64,000 nucleotides of DNA from Pithys albifrons albifrons (Eukaryota; Chordata; Aves; Passeriformes; Thamnophilidae): assembly GCF_047495875.1 (NCBI RefSeq), contig NC_092471.1, positions 20,861,809-20,925,808 of the forward strand, read 5' to 3'. The translations under genes were made by a program, and so were the position numbers. Under the pieces are notes generated by a model that worked only from the letters and a program-made list of their open reading frames with translations, was not told the origin of the DNA and did not search any database. Shown piece after piece: positions 31,150 through 42,140 of this stretch (positions are counted from its first letter, which is position 1; each line of letters begins with the position of its first letter).

Positions 31150-31770
31150 TTCTCTTGTGCATCTCGAGGTATTTAAGCTGAAATCTGGTTTCATTGATCA
31201 AGGCCTGAAATCAATGGGCATCGGAGGGCTGAGGCACCGGCCAAATAAAGATAATACAAACAGCAATAAAATAGCACCATTGATTTTAAAATTCCCCATC
31301 TAAGGCTTTATAAAGTATTCATTAAATGTCTATTAGGATAAATTGAAAGCATTAGGAACGTGGGTAACTGGTTATGCAGATTTGCAAGTGTTTTTGGTTA
31401 ATTTATAAATGCTACATCCACATAGACAGAGAAGCAGACATTGATGGTAATTATTCTGATCCGTTTTGTTATTCTCTGTACAACTCAAAGTCATGGATTT
31501 CACACTGTTTGAGATGGAAAGGGCTCCACGTCCTTCTCTCCTGTATTTGTAGGAGGTCAATAAGCTGAGGGAGGCAACTGAATTTTTCATCTGTTAAAAG
31601 GAACAAAGACACATTTAGCGAAGGGGTTCTGGGGCGGGGACAGCGGCACCACTTCATTAGCCAGGCCCTGATGCTGCTGATTACACGGTCGTTAAGAAGC
31701 CTTGAGAGGGTCACACTTTGCAAGCACATGGTGAGTTGTATCGTGTTCTCCCCGAGAGAAGCTGCTCCGG
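31150..31770. promoter_or_regulatory. Extended candidate conserved non-coding block
   Basis: About 600 bp of unique AT-rich sequence dense in homeodomain-type words: TTTCATTGATCAAGGCCTGA, CACCATTGATTTTAAAATTC, AAAGTATTCATTAAATGTCT and GGTTATGCAGATTTGCAAGT. A second core at 31640-31745 includes GCTGATTACACGGTCGTTAA. No reading frame with a domain spans it. Confidence 0.4.
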
Positions 31771-32134
31771 AGCCGGTGGGGTGCGTGTCGTGTCCAAGGG
31801 GCTGCCACAGAGGATGCATTTAATGGTTGTCAATCAACTGCAGAGCGAGCACGGGGTTATCACTCAACAGCAGAGGTTGGGCCGCTGGAAAATGGGATCA
31901 TAAACCATCCCTGAGGGGCTGCTCCCTGCCTGGGATGCAATTACTGCTCACTGCAACTGCGAGCCATGAGAAGTCACCCAGTGCTGCCCATGGCATGGTC
32001 AGAGCTGGGACTCACCTTTTGTGGCATCAGCTCCTAAAGATGAGTCCAGACTGGCTGCTGGGCCTTCTCTGGATACAGAGAGAGGTGGTGCAGCCAGAGC
32101 ATGTTTCCTGTTGGAGTCCCAGCACCAGAGGGAT

Positions 32135-32583
32135 GAGGAGCTGCTGTAGCAAGTCCAGAGGAGGCCACGGAGATGCTCCAGGGCTGGAGCCAGGCTGGGA
32201 GAGCTGGGGGGGTCACCTGGAGAAGAGAAGGCTCCAGGGAGACCTGAGAGCCCCTTCCAGGGCCTGAAGGGGCTCCAGGAGAGCTGGAGAGGGACTGGGG
32301 ACAAGGGATGGAGGGACAGGACAAGGGGGAATGGCTTTAGACTGCCAGAGGGCAGGGATAGACGGGATACAGAGAAGGAATTCTTGGCTGTGAGAGTGGT
32401 GAGACTGGCACGGTTTGACCAGAGAAGCTGTGGCTGCCCCATCCCTGGGAGTGTCCCAGGCCATGCTGGACAGGGCTTGGAGCAGCCTGGGCTGGTGGGA
32501 GGTGTCCCTGCCCATGGCAGGGGGGTGGAATGAGATGGGCTTTAAGTTGCCTTCCAACACAAACCATTCCATGACTCTCTGAT
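32135..32583 (+). mobile_element. CR1 fragment, sense, about 450 bp
   Basis: Starts near GCTGTAGCAAGTCCAGAGGA, passes GATGCTCCAGGGCTGGAGCC, GGACAGGACAAGGGGGAATG, AGAAGCTGTGGCTGCCCCAT and CTGGGCTGGTGGGAGGTGTC, and ends in CAAACCATTCCATGACTCTC. It is one of the longest CR1 pieces here and is 5' truncated before the reverse-transcriptase frame. Confidence 0.92.
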
Positions 32584-32869
32584 TTGTACCTGGCCATGCA
32601 GGATCCTCTCCAGCAGCCATGGAGCGAGAGCCAGGGATCACCTTCAGGCCATGGTTCTTGCAGGCAGGTACAGAAGGTGAAATCTTTCTGCCTTCAAGAC
32701 CTCAGCAGCTCCAGCAAGAAGCTGCTCATGAATGGGGTCATTAGTCACAGTCTCCTGCACAAACAAACGGGAGCACAAAGGGACCATTAAGATGCCCAAC
32801 TCCAAGAGGAACAGAGCAGAGCTCTGTTGCCTGGCTGTGTGTTCAGAGCTGAAGTCCTTGGCCTTACTT

Positions 32870-32960
32870 GATCCTCAAACCTCCTGTAATCAATAATTAC
32901 AGCTATTGAGTGTAAATATCCCAGATTAGTCCTTTACCAGCCCTGTAAGTGTGTGCATGT
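32870..32960. promoter_or_regulatory. AT-rich homeodomain-palindrome element
   Basis: CTGTAATCAATAATTACAG at 32884-32902 is an inverted repeat of the homeodomain core (CTGTAAT and ATTACAG around CAATA). Unique flanks, no coding signal. Confidence 0.3.
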
Positions 32961-33331
32961 GTTCACAGAGCATCATCTTCCTCACTGCAGCCTCCAGAGT
33001 GAGTGTTTGACATGTCTTGGAGGAGAAAAAGGAGGGTGGGGATAAAACCCTCCCTGCTGTTTATGGACTGGTTGCTTTTGCAGGGCAGGTTGGTCAGACA
33101 GCAGCCACCTCCATGGGGTCCAAGACCTCTGCCCCAGATCCTGGTGTTTCAGGGAGTCATGGTTGAAAATATCTGACCTGCAGCTCTGGGAGAGGGAGCC
33201 AAAAGTCCTGGTTGTCTTCCTACGTCTGCTTTTGGGTGACATTCAGCATCCCAGGGACTCAGTTTCCCCACTACAAGTCACAGAGGAAAACCCATCCCCA
33301 TAAGGTGGATGTTATGGAGATGAATAATCAC

Positions 33332-33424
33332 AGAACCCCAGACTGGTTTGGGTTGGAAGGGACTTTAAAGTTCCAGCCCCCCGCCATGGGCAGGGACACC
33401 TTCCACTAGAGCAGGTTGCTCAGA
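33332..33424 (-). mobile_element. CR1 3' end fragment, antisense
   Basis: CACAGAACCCCAGACTGGTT, GGGTTGGAAGGGACTTTAAA and GCCATGGGCAGGGACACCTT. Stops at GAGCAGGTTGCTCAGA, about 90 bp in all. Confidence 0.9.
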
Positions 33425-33559
33425 TAATGATGATGAGAAAGCCTTGAAAGAGCAGCACCAAACAGCCCATAATGCTCCATCTCGCCTTTAAGCCCCTTCC
33501 CTCGACATTCCTGCATTTCTTTGCCTCCCCATTCCCTGCTTCTCCTCCCATTGAGTGCT

Positions 33560-33710
33560 CTGAAAATACCTGGTTCAGTTGCTTTGTGAATTATTAGAGG
33601 CATTTACCATAGGCCCTCTCATTAATTATTCACAGCTGTTTTGTTCTGGGGCTCAGATGTAATTAATGGCTCAATTAATATTTAAATATTAACTATTTTT
33701 AAAAACCCAA
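33560..33710. promoter_or_regulatory. Candidate POU4F-responsive enhancer core
   Basis: CTCATTAATTATTCAC at 33618-33633 is the reverse complement of GTGAATAATTAATGAG, one base from the POU4F dimer motif ATGAATAATTAATGAG as I recall it. Within 65 bp lie two more AATTAAT cores (33661-33667 and 33673-33679) and TTTGTGAATTATTAGAGG upstream. The block is unique and very AT-rich against a GC-rich background, about 23 kb 5' of the gene. Confidence 0.5.
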
Positions 33711-33719
33711 GACATCTCT

Positions 33720-34485
33720 GTTAAGCTTGTCCATTGAGAAGTAACAGGCAGGGCCAGTGAGGCTGGGCCAGGGAAGCTGCAGAGCAGGGACTGGAGTGGG
33801 CAACTCATCCTTCTGCCAGCACAGCTCCACGTGGGAAGTTTTCCTGGGTTCAGGAGGGTGGGAAAGGACAGATAGATGTTGACAGAGCCTACAAGCCCCA
33901 CCAGGCTCCCTGGAAAGGCAGGGAGGGGAGACCAGGAGCTCTGGTTTTCCTATATCCTTGGAGAACCATCACGGATGCCGGAAGCAGGACTTGATGATCT
34001 AGAGACTCCTGATTTCAGATTTAATGTCTTGCAAAGCTGGAATGTTGCTGGTGTTTTCATTGTCTTCTCCTGCTCCACATCCCAAACTCCAGCAGGGGAA
34101 ATGGAGGAAAACAGAACGTGAAAGATGCACTAGAGCTTGGATGGCATTAACTGGAAAGCCATGAGATGTTATTCCACCAGAGACATCCCTCCTGCACAGA
34201 ACCCTGATGATTTTTATGTTTTTGCTACTGGAGACAGTTAATTCTACAAGTGCACTGGTGAGAAACACAGAGCAATGCAGGAACTTGGAATTCTGGTTGA
34301 TGGAAACGGCTGAGATTTGGTTTTCCTGGAAAAGATGGAATTTGGAGAAAGGCGGTGGGGGAGACTGGCTTGGGCTGGATGGGACATTCCACTTTTATAG
34401 CTCTGGAATGCTTGTGTTTTTACCGGATATTTTATAAAGAGAAACAAAATTGTGAAAGCAAAATAACTTTAATGAATTAGGACAA
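33720..34485. other. Intergenic, nothing recognised
   Basis: Unique sequence. ACTTTAATGAATTAGGACAA at about 34469 begins the transition to the next island. No gene is supported. Confidence 0.4.
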
Positions 34486-34489
34486 AGTT

Positions 34490-35530
34490 ATTGTGGAAGC
34501 AAAACAAAACTACTCGGTTGTTACTGTAATGAAACCCAGCGCCAGCGCCATCAACTCTGCTCACTTTCATTTGTCTGGTTCCTTCCCAACTGAAATTTCA
34601 TCCGAGCGCATTTCTCCCACCAGCCCCAAGTGTCAACAAAACAACATTTCCCCACGGAAGACTCAGCCCAGGGGGAATTCTTTCCCCCGGGGGACAGTGC
34701 AGAAACATTTCCTTTCGCTCTGCCCAGAGCTCTTCTCAGAGCTTTTCTCGTTCACTGAACGTCTGCGGGTGCTCGAGGCTGTCAGCGCCGAGCGGGGAGC
34801 GAGCCCTGAACAAAGAGCCGCGCTGGCTGCTCCCTCCTCCCGGCTCTCCCGGCCGTGGAGCCTCTCGGGGATGAGGTTTATCCCACCGATCGGTTTTTTG
34901 CCTCCCTTTCCCGCCGCGGTCGGGGAGGTCAGACCCAACTCGCACCGTCTGACCCCTGGGAGGTTCCCCAGTTTGGGCGGCGCTCGGGAAGGCGCCGGTC
35001 CCTGTGCCGGGAATTCACGGCGTGGGTTTCACTCGTGCTATATAAAGCCTTCCTGGAGCCAGGTACCTGCGGGTGGTTTCCGCCAGCCTCCTGCTCGCAT
35101 CCTGCTCGGCCGCGGGGTGATTTACAGCCCTACAACCTCATCCCTTCGCTCGGGCTCTGCCGGGGGCCCAGCTCGGCCCGGCTCGGCTCGGCCCCGCACA
35201 CCCACAGCTACAGCAGCACAGCGGCTGAATAATAGATGGCTGGGGCTTTGTGAAGGTCCCGTAACCCGATCTCCGTGGCAGGGACACATGGACAGGATCG
35301 GAGCGGGGAAGCCGCCGATAATGAGAGCCACGGCCACCCGATACGCGTCCCTCGAGCACGATCTGGTGCCCGGCCAATGGGTGTCTGTTGGGGAGGAAAT
35401 GAGAGCCCGGGTTCTGAGGCACTGGCTGACACTCACCTCCCCCCTCTCGGGCTCTCAGAGCGGGTGGGCGAAGGGCAGATGCTGCAGCCGCCGGCCGCTC
35501 ACACCCTGCCCTTCCCCGCCCCCAGCCGTG
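34490..35530 (+). promoter_or_regulatory. Orphan CpG island with TATA box, possible unannotated promoter
   Basis: CpG-dense from about 34760 to 35500. A well formed TATA element CTATATAAAG (35038-35047) lies on the plus strand, with GTGCCGGGAATTCACGGCGT just upstream and GC-rich sequence around. CCAAT occurs at about 35375. A 452-codon plus-strand open frame overlaps but shows no domain and changes composition with the DNA, so a non-coding transcript is more plausible. Direction is taken from the TATA box. Confidence 0.4.
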
Positions 35531-36150
35531 GTCCACACGCTCTCCAGCTGGTGGGATGTGGGATTCCCTGCCATCCTCAGCATCCCTCTGGGGAATTGGG
35601 CACCCAAACCTCCACCACCAGGGCCAGAGGGGCCACCCCTTCTTGCTCCTGCGGGAGTGTTGCACTGGCCGTGGCCTGTGTTGGCATCGCTGTGCCCAGT
35701 CTCCTCCAAGGACACCATGTGTGGGAGCTTCCTACAAAATTCAGCTCCTTCCCAAGGTTTGCAGAAGGCCAGTTACATCATTCCAGCTTTGCTTAATGAA
35801 AGCAGGCAGAGTTCCTCTGCAGCCAGCTCTAAGCAGCAGGGAATCCTCTGATGCTGCTTTCCTCTCTTCATAGCCCTCAAAACCCCAGACTCTTCCTCCT
35901 CCTCTCCCATGAGGCAGAACGTGTGGGACATAGCACTCCCCATCCTCCTGCAAAGCCCATCCCTGCATCCTGTGGTTTTCCACCGTGCTGCAGGACACAG
36001 GGACTGCTGCTGCCCTGGGAGGAAGGAGGAGATGTTCAGAAAATGCAGGTTCCAAGAAACCACAGTTGCAGAAGGTCCCCGTCCCCAGGTGTCTGGGCAG
36101 TGCCAAGGGTTGCGGGAAGCTGGGAAAAGCCATCAGATTCGGGCTGGCAC
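35530..36150. other. Intergenic, nothing recognised
   Basis: Ordinary unique sequence after the island. Confidence 0.4.
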
Positions 36151-36152
36151 AA

Positions 36153-36352
36153 GTTGTCCAGAGAAGTGGTGGATGAACCACCCCCAGAAACCTTCAAGGT
36201 CATCTTGGATGGGGCTCTGAGAAATCTGCATTTCAGATCTATGAAATTCATAGTGGAATTTCAGTCTAGTGGACAGCATTCCTGCCCGTGGCAGGGGGAT
36301 TGGATTAGATGGTCTTTCAAGGTCCCATCCAACCCAAACCATTGTGTGATCC
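36153..36352 (+). mobile_element. CR1 3' fragment, sense
   Basis: AGAGAAGTGGTGGATGAACC, CTGCCCGTGGCAGGGGGATT and GGATTAGATGGTCTTTCAAG, ending in CAAACCATTGTGTGATCCTC. Confidence 0.87.
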
Positions 36353-36354
36353 TC

Positions 36355-37220
36355 AGGGAGAGGAGGATCCCAGTTGCCAGAGGGTGAGAGAGTCCAGTTG
36401 GGCACCCAGGGGAGGAGGTGACAATTCCCAGCCCCACTGGTACCTGGCACCCCCTGAGCCCCTCAGCTGATGTGTCTGAACATCCCTTTCCCACCCCATC
36501 TCAGCCTGTTCACACCCACCAGCTGCTCAGTGGGACGAGAAACCTCTGGCAGGAGCCGCCCTGCAGAATCCATATGAGACCGCCAGGCTGGGCAAAGCAG
36601 CCTCAGATTTTCCATTTCTTTGGGAATCTCACCCTCCATGCAAACACCTCCTGGTACTTTCAGCTCCCCCATTGCATTTCCCCTCGTTGCAGAGTTTCCC
36701 CTCTGGTTCTGTGCCACCACAGCACGGTCACGGTGTGACTCCGGGCACCACGCGCGGCAGGAGCTCTGTGCCAACCTGGGATGCTCTCAAACATAACAGC
36801 AGTGGGAATTATAGCAGCACAGCAAGGAATGGGTGGAAAGGATGGAATAATGGATGGAATGACCTGTCCCGGTGTGGGGTTGGCCGTGTCCCGACTGCAG
36901 AGGTGGCTCCGGGTGGCAGGGCAGCGGGTGGCCGCGGGCAGCCACGCCTGGCACTGCATGCTGGTCACAGCTCCAGGAGCGGCTCCCGGGGCAGGAGATG
37001 CTCACCTCCAAACCCACAGGGACGGTGTTTCGGTGAGATTGGAATAAAAATCAGTGCAGGTGGCTGGGAGGCGAAGAGAGGGGTCATCTCCCGCCGGAGA
37101 CGGGGGAAGAGCCGGAAAGGGGGTTCAGCGACAGCGGTCACCGCTCCCGCCAGCACTTCCTCTCACTGAATCCCCATCCAGCCCCGAATCCTTCCTGCCG
37201 GCGCTTTCCCGCATTGCAGG
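36355..37220. other. Intergenic, mildly CpG-rich from 36870
   Basis: Unique sequence. CpG frequency rises from about 36870 toward the 37.4 kb island. No exon is supported. Confidence 0.4.
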
Positions 37221-37420
37221 GCAAGCTGGATGTGGCCCAATTTAACCCAGGAGCCCCTTGGCAAGCTGGATGTGGCCCAATTTAACCCAGGAGCCCCTTG
37301 GCAAGCTGGATGTGGCCCAGTTTAACCCAGGAGCCCCTTGGCAAGCTGGATGTGGCCCAATTTAACCCAGGAGCTGTTTAGCAAGCTGGGTCTGGCCCAA
37401 TTTAACCCAGGAGCCCGTTG
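37221..37420. repeat. 40-bp tandem repeat, 5 units
   Basis: Units GCAAGCTGGATGTGGCCCAA plus TTTAACCCAGGAGCCCCTTG, starting at 37221, 37261, 37301, 37341 and 37381. The first three are nearly identical. The fourth ends GAGCTGTTTA and the fifth has GGTCTGG and GCCCGTTG, so the array diverges toward its right end. Confidence 0.95.
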
Positions 37421-37424
37421 GCAG

Positions 37425-37890
37425 GGAAGCCACGGCCGGACCCAACACCCGTCGGGAGCCGCAGCCGCACGGAATTCCATCTGGCGCCTGGCTCGGGGTT
37501 TGCCCCTCGGAGTAACCCCCGCGTGGGGCTGTTCTTCCCCAGCCCGACAGCCGGCAGCCCTCGCAGCCCAGTCCGGGCTTGAGCAGCCTCGGCGGGGCGG
37601 GTTCGGTGCCAACACCCACCCAAAGGGCACGATCCGCAGCCCCGGCTGCGGGAGAGGCGGCCCCGCCAGACGCGGCGCGGGGGTTCGGGGCGCTCGGGGC
37701 GCTCGGGGGGACACCGGGGCCCGCGGCAGCTGCCAGGCACAGCCACGAGGAGCCACCCTGGCTGCTGGGGCCGCGGGGCACACTCAGACTGCAGGGACCG
37801 GCAGGGAGAGGGTGGTGCTGAGGGATAAAACCCGCAGCTCCTGCCCAAGCCTGTGCGGGCAGGTCCGGAGAATCCCACCGAGTCACATCG
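37425..37890. promoter_or_regulatory. CpG island beside the 40-bp array
   Basis: Dense CpG including GGCGGGGCGGG near 37590, falling off by 37890. Long minus-strand open frames are GC-composition artefacts without domains. No core promoter was seen. Confidence 0.35.
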
Positions 37891-37899
37891 GGGAAAAAT

Positions 37900-39120
37900 C
37901 AGTTTGGATACACAGCGAAGCCTGGGGGGAAAAATGTAAAAATAATGTAAAAAACCCTGATGCTTTACCCTATTTCTGCTCAACACATTTCATTCGGACT
38001 CCAGTTTTAACCTGTTTTCACTTGTTAGTCCCCAGTTTAGGAGTATTTAATAATCAAATCAGCATTTTGAAGCCCAAAAATGCCCAACTCCTCCCAAATC
38101 CCTCCAATATTTTGTAATATTTTTTCCTGCTTTTTCTTCCCTTTTGCCTTGGTTTTCATGAGCAGGTTTCAGTTCTGTTCAGGTGAGCTTCTTGGTGAAA
38201 TCCAAGTAAAGTGAAAGCTTTGCTTGACACGGGCTTGGAGAGGGGGAAAAAAACCCCAAAACACGGCAGGAAACAGGATTTGTTTTGGTTTATTACAATA
38301 AGAATTTCCCCTGTAGTCTGTAAATGAATTAGATCTGTTCAGTTTTGCTATTTTATCAAAAGGCTCAGTAAAGCTGATTATTTATTGAGTTGAAAGAATT
38401 TCTGAAGGACTTGATTTTTCCTGCTCAGAAGAATAAACTCTAAATCCTCCTTGTTCTTTGTGGCTCTGGAATAAAATCTTGGAAGTTGGATTTAAGTCAT
38501 CTAAAGGATGAAAGATCTCGGGTTTCCCTCTCTGTTTACCACCTGAACAGCCCATCCTTGAGCAAGAGACAGCAAGGGGTGAGGTGAGAATGAAAACACA
38601 CCCAGATGGAATCCTGGGGACAGAGGGAGGACTCTCACGTGAGGTGACACCGTGGCTTTGGTCCTCCTCCTCACCTCAGAGCCACATCTGCAGAGAAATC
38701 CCAGGGACACAACAGGTCAACACTGTTCCCACACTCACCTGCCCTTCCCCACTTGTTGCCCTGGGCTGTCTGGACCTGTTTTTTAGTTCTTGATCATTTT
38801 TGCAGGGCAACATCACCCTCGGCATTGAGTTACCTCTGTGGTCCCATCAGGTTTATCCAGTGTCACCAGTGGGGCTGGTCACACGGAGTGCTGGGAACTG
38901 GGGCCAAAGTGGGGCTTAAAAGAGGGGAGGGATGAGTAAATAAAGACGGTTTATGGGGCATCTGCTGGTTTGGGTATGTAAATTCTGTACCAAAGGGACA
39001 ACTCGGGGTGGGGGGTTCATGCCCTTACAGAGGTTGGATGGTGTGTGCCCTGAGTCCCCGGTGCCACAGGGTCCCCTGAAGGCGAGGGGCAAGAGCTGAG
39101 CTCGAGCAAGTTGTGCATGG
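37900..39120. other. AT-rich intergenic stretch
   Basis: 37900-38500 is AT-rich (CTGATTATTTATTGAGTTGA near 38375) and may hold regulatory sequence. 38500-39120 is ordinary. No gene. Confidence 0.4.
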
Positions 39121-39127
39121 CTGGGAG

Positions 39128-39281
39128 AGAGGAGGAGGAGGAGAGGGAGGAGGAGGAGGAGGAGAAGGAGGAGGAGGAGGAGGAGGAGGAGGAGGAGGAG
39201 GAGGAGGAGGAGGAGGAGGAGGAGGAGGAGGAGGAGGAGGAGGAGGAGGAGGAGGAGGAGGAGGAGGAGGAGGAGGAGGAG
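39128..39281. repeat. (AGG)n trinucleotide array, pure purine tract
   Basis: About 50 GAG/AGG triplets. From 39168 to 39281 the array is uninterrupted, and the whole stretch is purine on the plus strand. The six frames read as poly-Glu, poly-Gly, poly-Arg, poly-Leu, poly-Ser or poly-Pro. None of these is a gene. Confidence 0.97.
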
Positions 39282-39399
39282 CGGGGCCGGGCTGTGTCCT
39301 CGAGCAGGGAGGTTTCCCAGGACACCCGTCATTGTCCACACACTGTTCCCAGCTGCTCCCCTGCCCGCCGGCCCATCTCCATAACGTGAGCTGACACGG

Positions 39400-39740
39400 C
39401 TCCTGCGGGGAGACGTGGGACTGAAAACCCGCCCTGCAAACCCTCTAATTGGAGTTAACTTTTGCCCTGGGAGTGACTCCATTACCAGGGAACCCCGCGG
39501 AGGGCCCGGGGTAAATTAGGGTTTGATGGGTCCGCACAAAAGTCGTTTTCCAAGGCTCCCCTCAGCTTCACACCAGACTTTCTCTCATCCTTTCCCCTCC
39601 CACCACCCTCCTTCCCTTCCCGATCAGCTGCTATCTGACTGGTAAAATGTTTACACTCCATGCAGATCCAGAAATCAATTAGAGACACATTTAGCTGACA
39701 TATGGCTCCTCCAAATCCATCGCCTTGACTGATCCAGCCA
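39400..39740. promoter_or_regulatory. Candidate conserved non-coding block
   Basis: CCTCTAATTGGAGTTAACTT, GGGTAAATTAGGGTTTGATG, CTGACTGGTAAAATGTTTAC, GAAATCAATTAGAGACACAT and TTAGCTGACATATGGCTCCT. Unique sequence with several TAATTR cores and an E-box CATATG. Confidence 0.35.
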
Positions 39741-39744
39741 GAGG

Positions 39745-41100
39745 GAATAAAGGACCTGGCCTGGAGACTCTGTGTCCCACCCTTATGGACACCAACCCTT
39801 TTTAATGACCCTTTAAATCAGTTCTGCTCCAGGGGTACAGGCCAAAGCCATTATCCCCTGACAGTTATGACCAGCACTCACTGGCTGCTCTGTCCCTGCA
39901 GCTCCTGCAGCCGCTGGTTTTACCCAGCAGGAAACTGGTAATTCCTCTCTTCCCCAAACATCAGCTGAACTGGGAGATTTCAACCTGCAGCAAATGGCAG
40001 GGGCTGCTGCCAGGGAAGGGGAGGGAGGGAATGATTTTCCATCCCTTTGATGGGAACACCTCTCCCATTGCTTCAGCTGACTGCAGTCAAAGTGGGTGAG
40101 ACTCAGCAGCCCCAGAGCTGGCCCTCACCTGCACAGGTGGACAGACAGCCAGCAGAACACAAAGATGCTCCAGAAAGCTCTGGCTACACCCAGACCCTGC
40201 ACAACAAGCTGATTGCAAGGAAAATATCCTTTAACCACTGAACTGATGCAATACAAAGGATCTTCCTCCTCAGTGTCCACCTGCCTTGACTCTCCATTAA
40301 TGTGTCAGCTAATGAAATGCCAAAAAGGATTCCTACAATGCTTCCACAGAGGCAGGTGATGGAAGGGGATGGGTGCTCAGCTGGAAGAGCAGAGTGGAGA
40401 GCTGGTGGCCAGGCAGGGAGAGGGGGAAGGTGGGAGCAGGCACACTGTGGGACAGTGGCAGGAAGGTGCCACCTCTAGGCCACCACACTGCAAATCCTCA
40501 GTCACACAGCTTGTCTTAAATATTCCACAAAACCTGCAGCCTACCTGGGAATGGCTCTGTGTCACAAGGATCCTGTCCCCTCACCCTCTGGTGACGTCCC
40601 ACATCCAGCTTTTTCAGGGTGAGGGGGTATAATCAACCTGTGATTATTCATCCCTGTGCAATAGCAAGGGGTGGGAATGGAGAGGTCACAATGACACAGA
40701 GACAGGGGACAGTGGCTTGGCCTGAATTCAGGCTGGATACAGTTTCCAGAAGTGCCATCTAAATTATTTTTACTCTTGTTTCCCCATCAATGTTGGCTCT
40801 GAGTCCCCTGACACCCTGTGTGAGACTCACCAAAAGTCAAACCCAGTTGTGCTCCAGGTCAGGTCCTCCCTGTGTCACCTGACTGTGGCCCTGTGTCCTG
40901 CTGCCACTGTCCCTGCCCCACTGGAGGCACAAGGCCAACACTGCCAGCACCCTCTACCCCATCACTGCTGGGTCTGGCCAGCCCAGCAAGAGGCAGAACA
41001 GTTCACTCCCTCTCCTATCACACAACCCAGCAGTTTCCATCCTGGCCATGGCTGGGAAATCTGGACCTTCCCCAGCGACCTCCACTGGTGAAAACTCCTT
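39745..41100. other. Intergenic, nothing firm
   Basis: Unique sequence. CCATTAATGTGTCAGCTAAT (40293) and TGATTATTCATCC (40641) are isolated homeodomain-type words; the latter reads ATGAATAATCA on the minus strand. Confidence 0.4.
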
Positions 41101-41107
41101 AGGAGAG

Positions 41108-41400
41108 GGACTTCTGACAAGGGCCTGGAGGGACAGGACAAGGGGAATGGCTTCACACAGACAAAGGGCAGGGTTAGGTGGGATGGTGGGAAGGAATTTT
41201 TCACTGGGAGGTGGGCAGACCCTGGCACAGGTTTGGCAGAGAAGCTGTGGCTGCCCCTGGATCCCTGGGAATGTCCAAGGTCAGGTTGGACGTGGCTTGG
41301 AGCAACCTGGGCTGGTGGAGGGTGTCCCTATCCATGGCAGAGGGTGGAATGGATGAGTTTTAAGTTCCCTTCCAACCCAAACCAATTCTGCAATTCCTCC
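41108..41400 (+). mobile_element. CR1 3' fragment, sense
   Basis: GGACTTCTGACAAGGGCCTG, GGACAGGACAAGGGGAATGG, GAAGCTGTGGCTGCCCCTGG, AGCAACCTGGGCTGGTGGAG and CCCTTCCAACCCAAACCAAT. Confidence 0.92.
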
Positions 41401-41739
41401 ACTGGGCAAGGACAAACCCTGGGATGCAACAGCCTGGTCCAAAACTCACATCCCATTGGTCCCTCCATGAGGATTTCCCTCTGGACACAGAGACAGCAGC
41501 AGAACACTCGTGCCTCCTCCAGCCTCCAGCCCACCCACTCCCAGCGCTTCCCAGGGGTGCCAAGGCAGGGTTTGCCCCCAGCCAGCCGCGGCCAAAGGAG
41601 GCTGTGGGTGCGGGAACAGCAGGATCCTCACCCTCCTGGGCCGGGCAAAGCCTCTTCAGTGGCTTTGGACCAGCGGAGGGGAAACCACTTCCCAGCCCAG
41701 GCTGCGGGGCCGCAGCTGCTGCTGCATCGCCCCATCTAG

Positions 41740-42140
41740 TGGCAACCGGTGGCCAGAGGGACCTTCTGCGGCCCATTAAGGCGGGAGGATCAATGAACGG
41801 CTGCCCCTCGCTGAGTATTTTTAGCGTGCAAATGTTTCATGCTGTAATATATCTGCGAGTCTCCATTTCCTCCCGGCATTACGAGGATGCCTCTGCAGCC
41901 AGACTGACGAGAGCCTGCTCGCAATTCTGACACGAGGAACCACATGGATGGGGTGGGGCCATGCCTGGAGAGCTGGGTGCTCTGGTAGTTCCAGTAAAGG
42001 TACAACGGTTTAAGTGGAAATGACTGGTATTGATCTTGGCAGGCAGAGAGCAGCAGAAGTAAAAATAAGCTGCTCTCAATTAACCCGCATTGATCTGAAT
42101 TAAAAGAAAAATGGATCAGCCCTAAATAAAATACTAACCT
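41740..42140. promoter_or_regulatory. Candidate conserved non-coding block
   Basis: CGGCCCATTAAGGCGGGAGG, GAGTATTTTTAGCGTGCAAA, TGTTTCATGCTGTAATATAT and CGGCATTACGAGGATGCCTC, then CTCTCAATTAACCCGCATTG and ATCTGAATTAAAAG. The mixture of intact CpGs and AT-rich words suggests selective constraint. Confidence 0.4.

Noticed and set aside
34493..35851. 452-codon plus-strand open frame
   Set aside because: It crosses a CpG island without domain, splice or codon-usage signature, and its composition mirrors DNA composition.
39025..39482. Poly-Leu, poly-Ser, poly-Pro and poly-Glu open frames
   Set aside because: Translation of the (AGG)n array in different frames.
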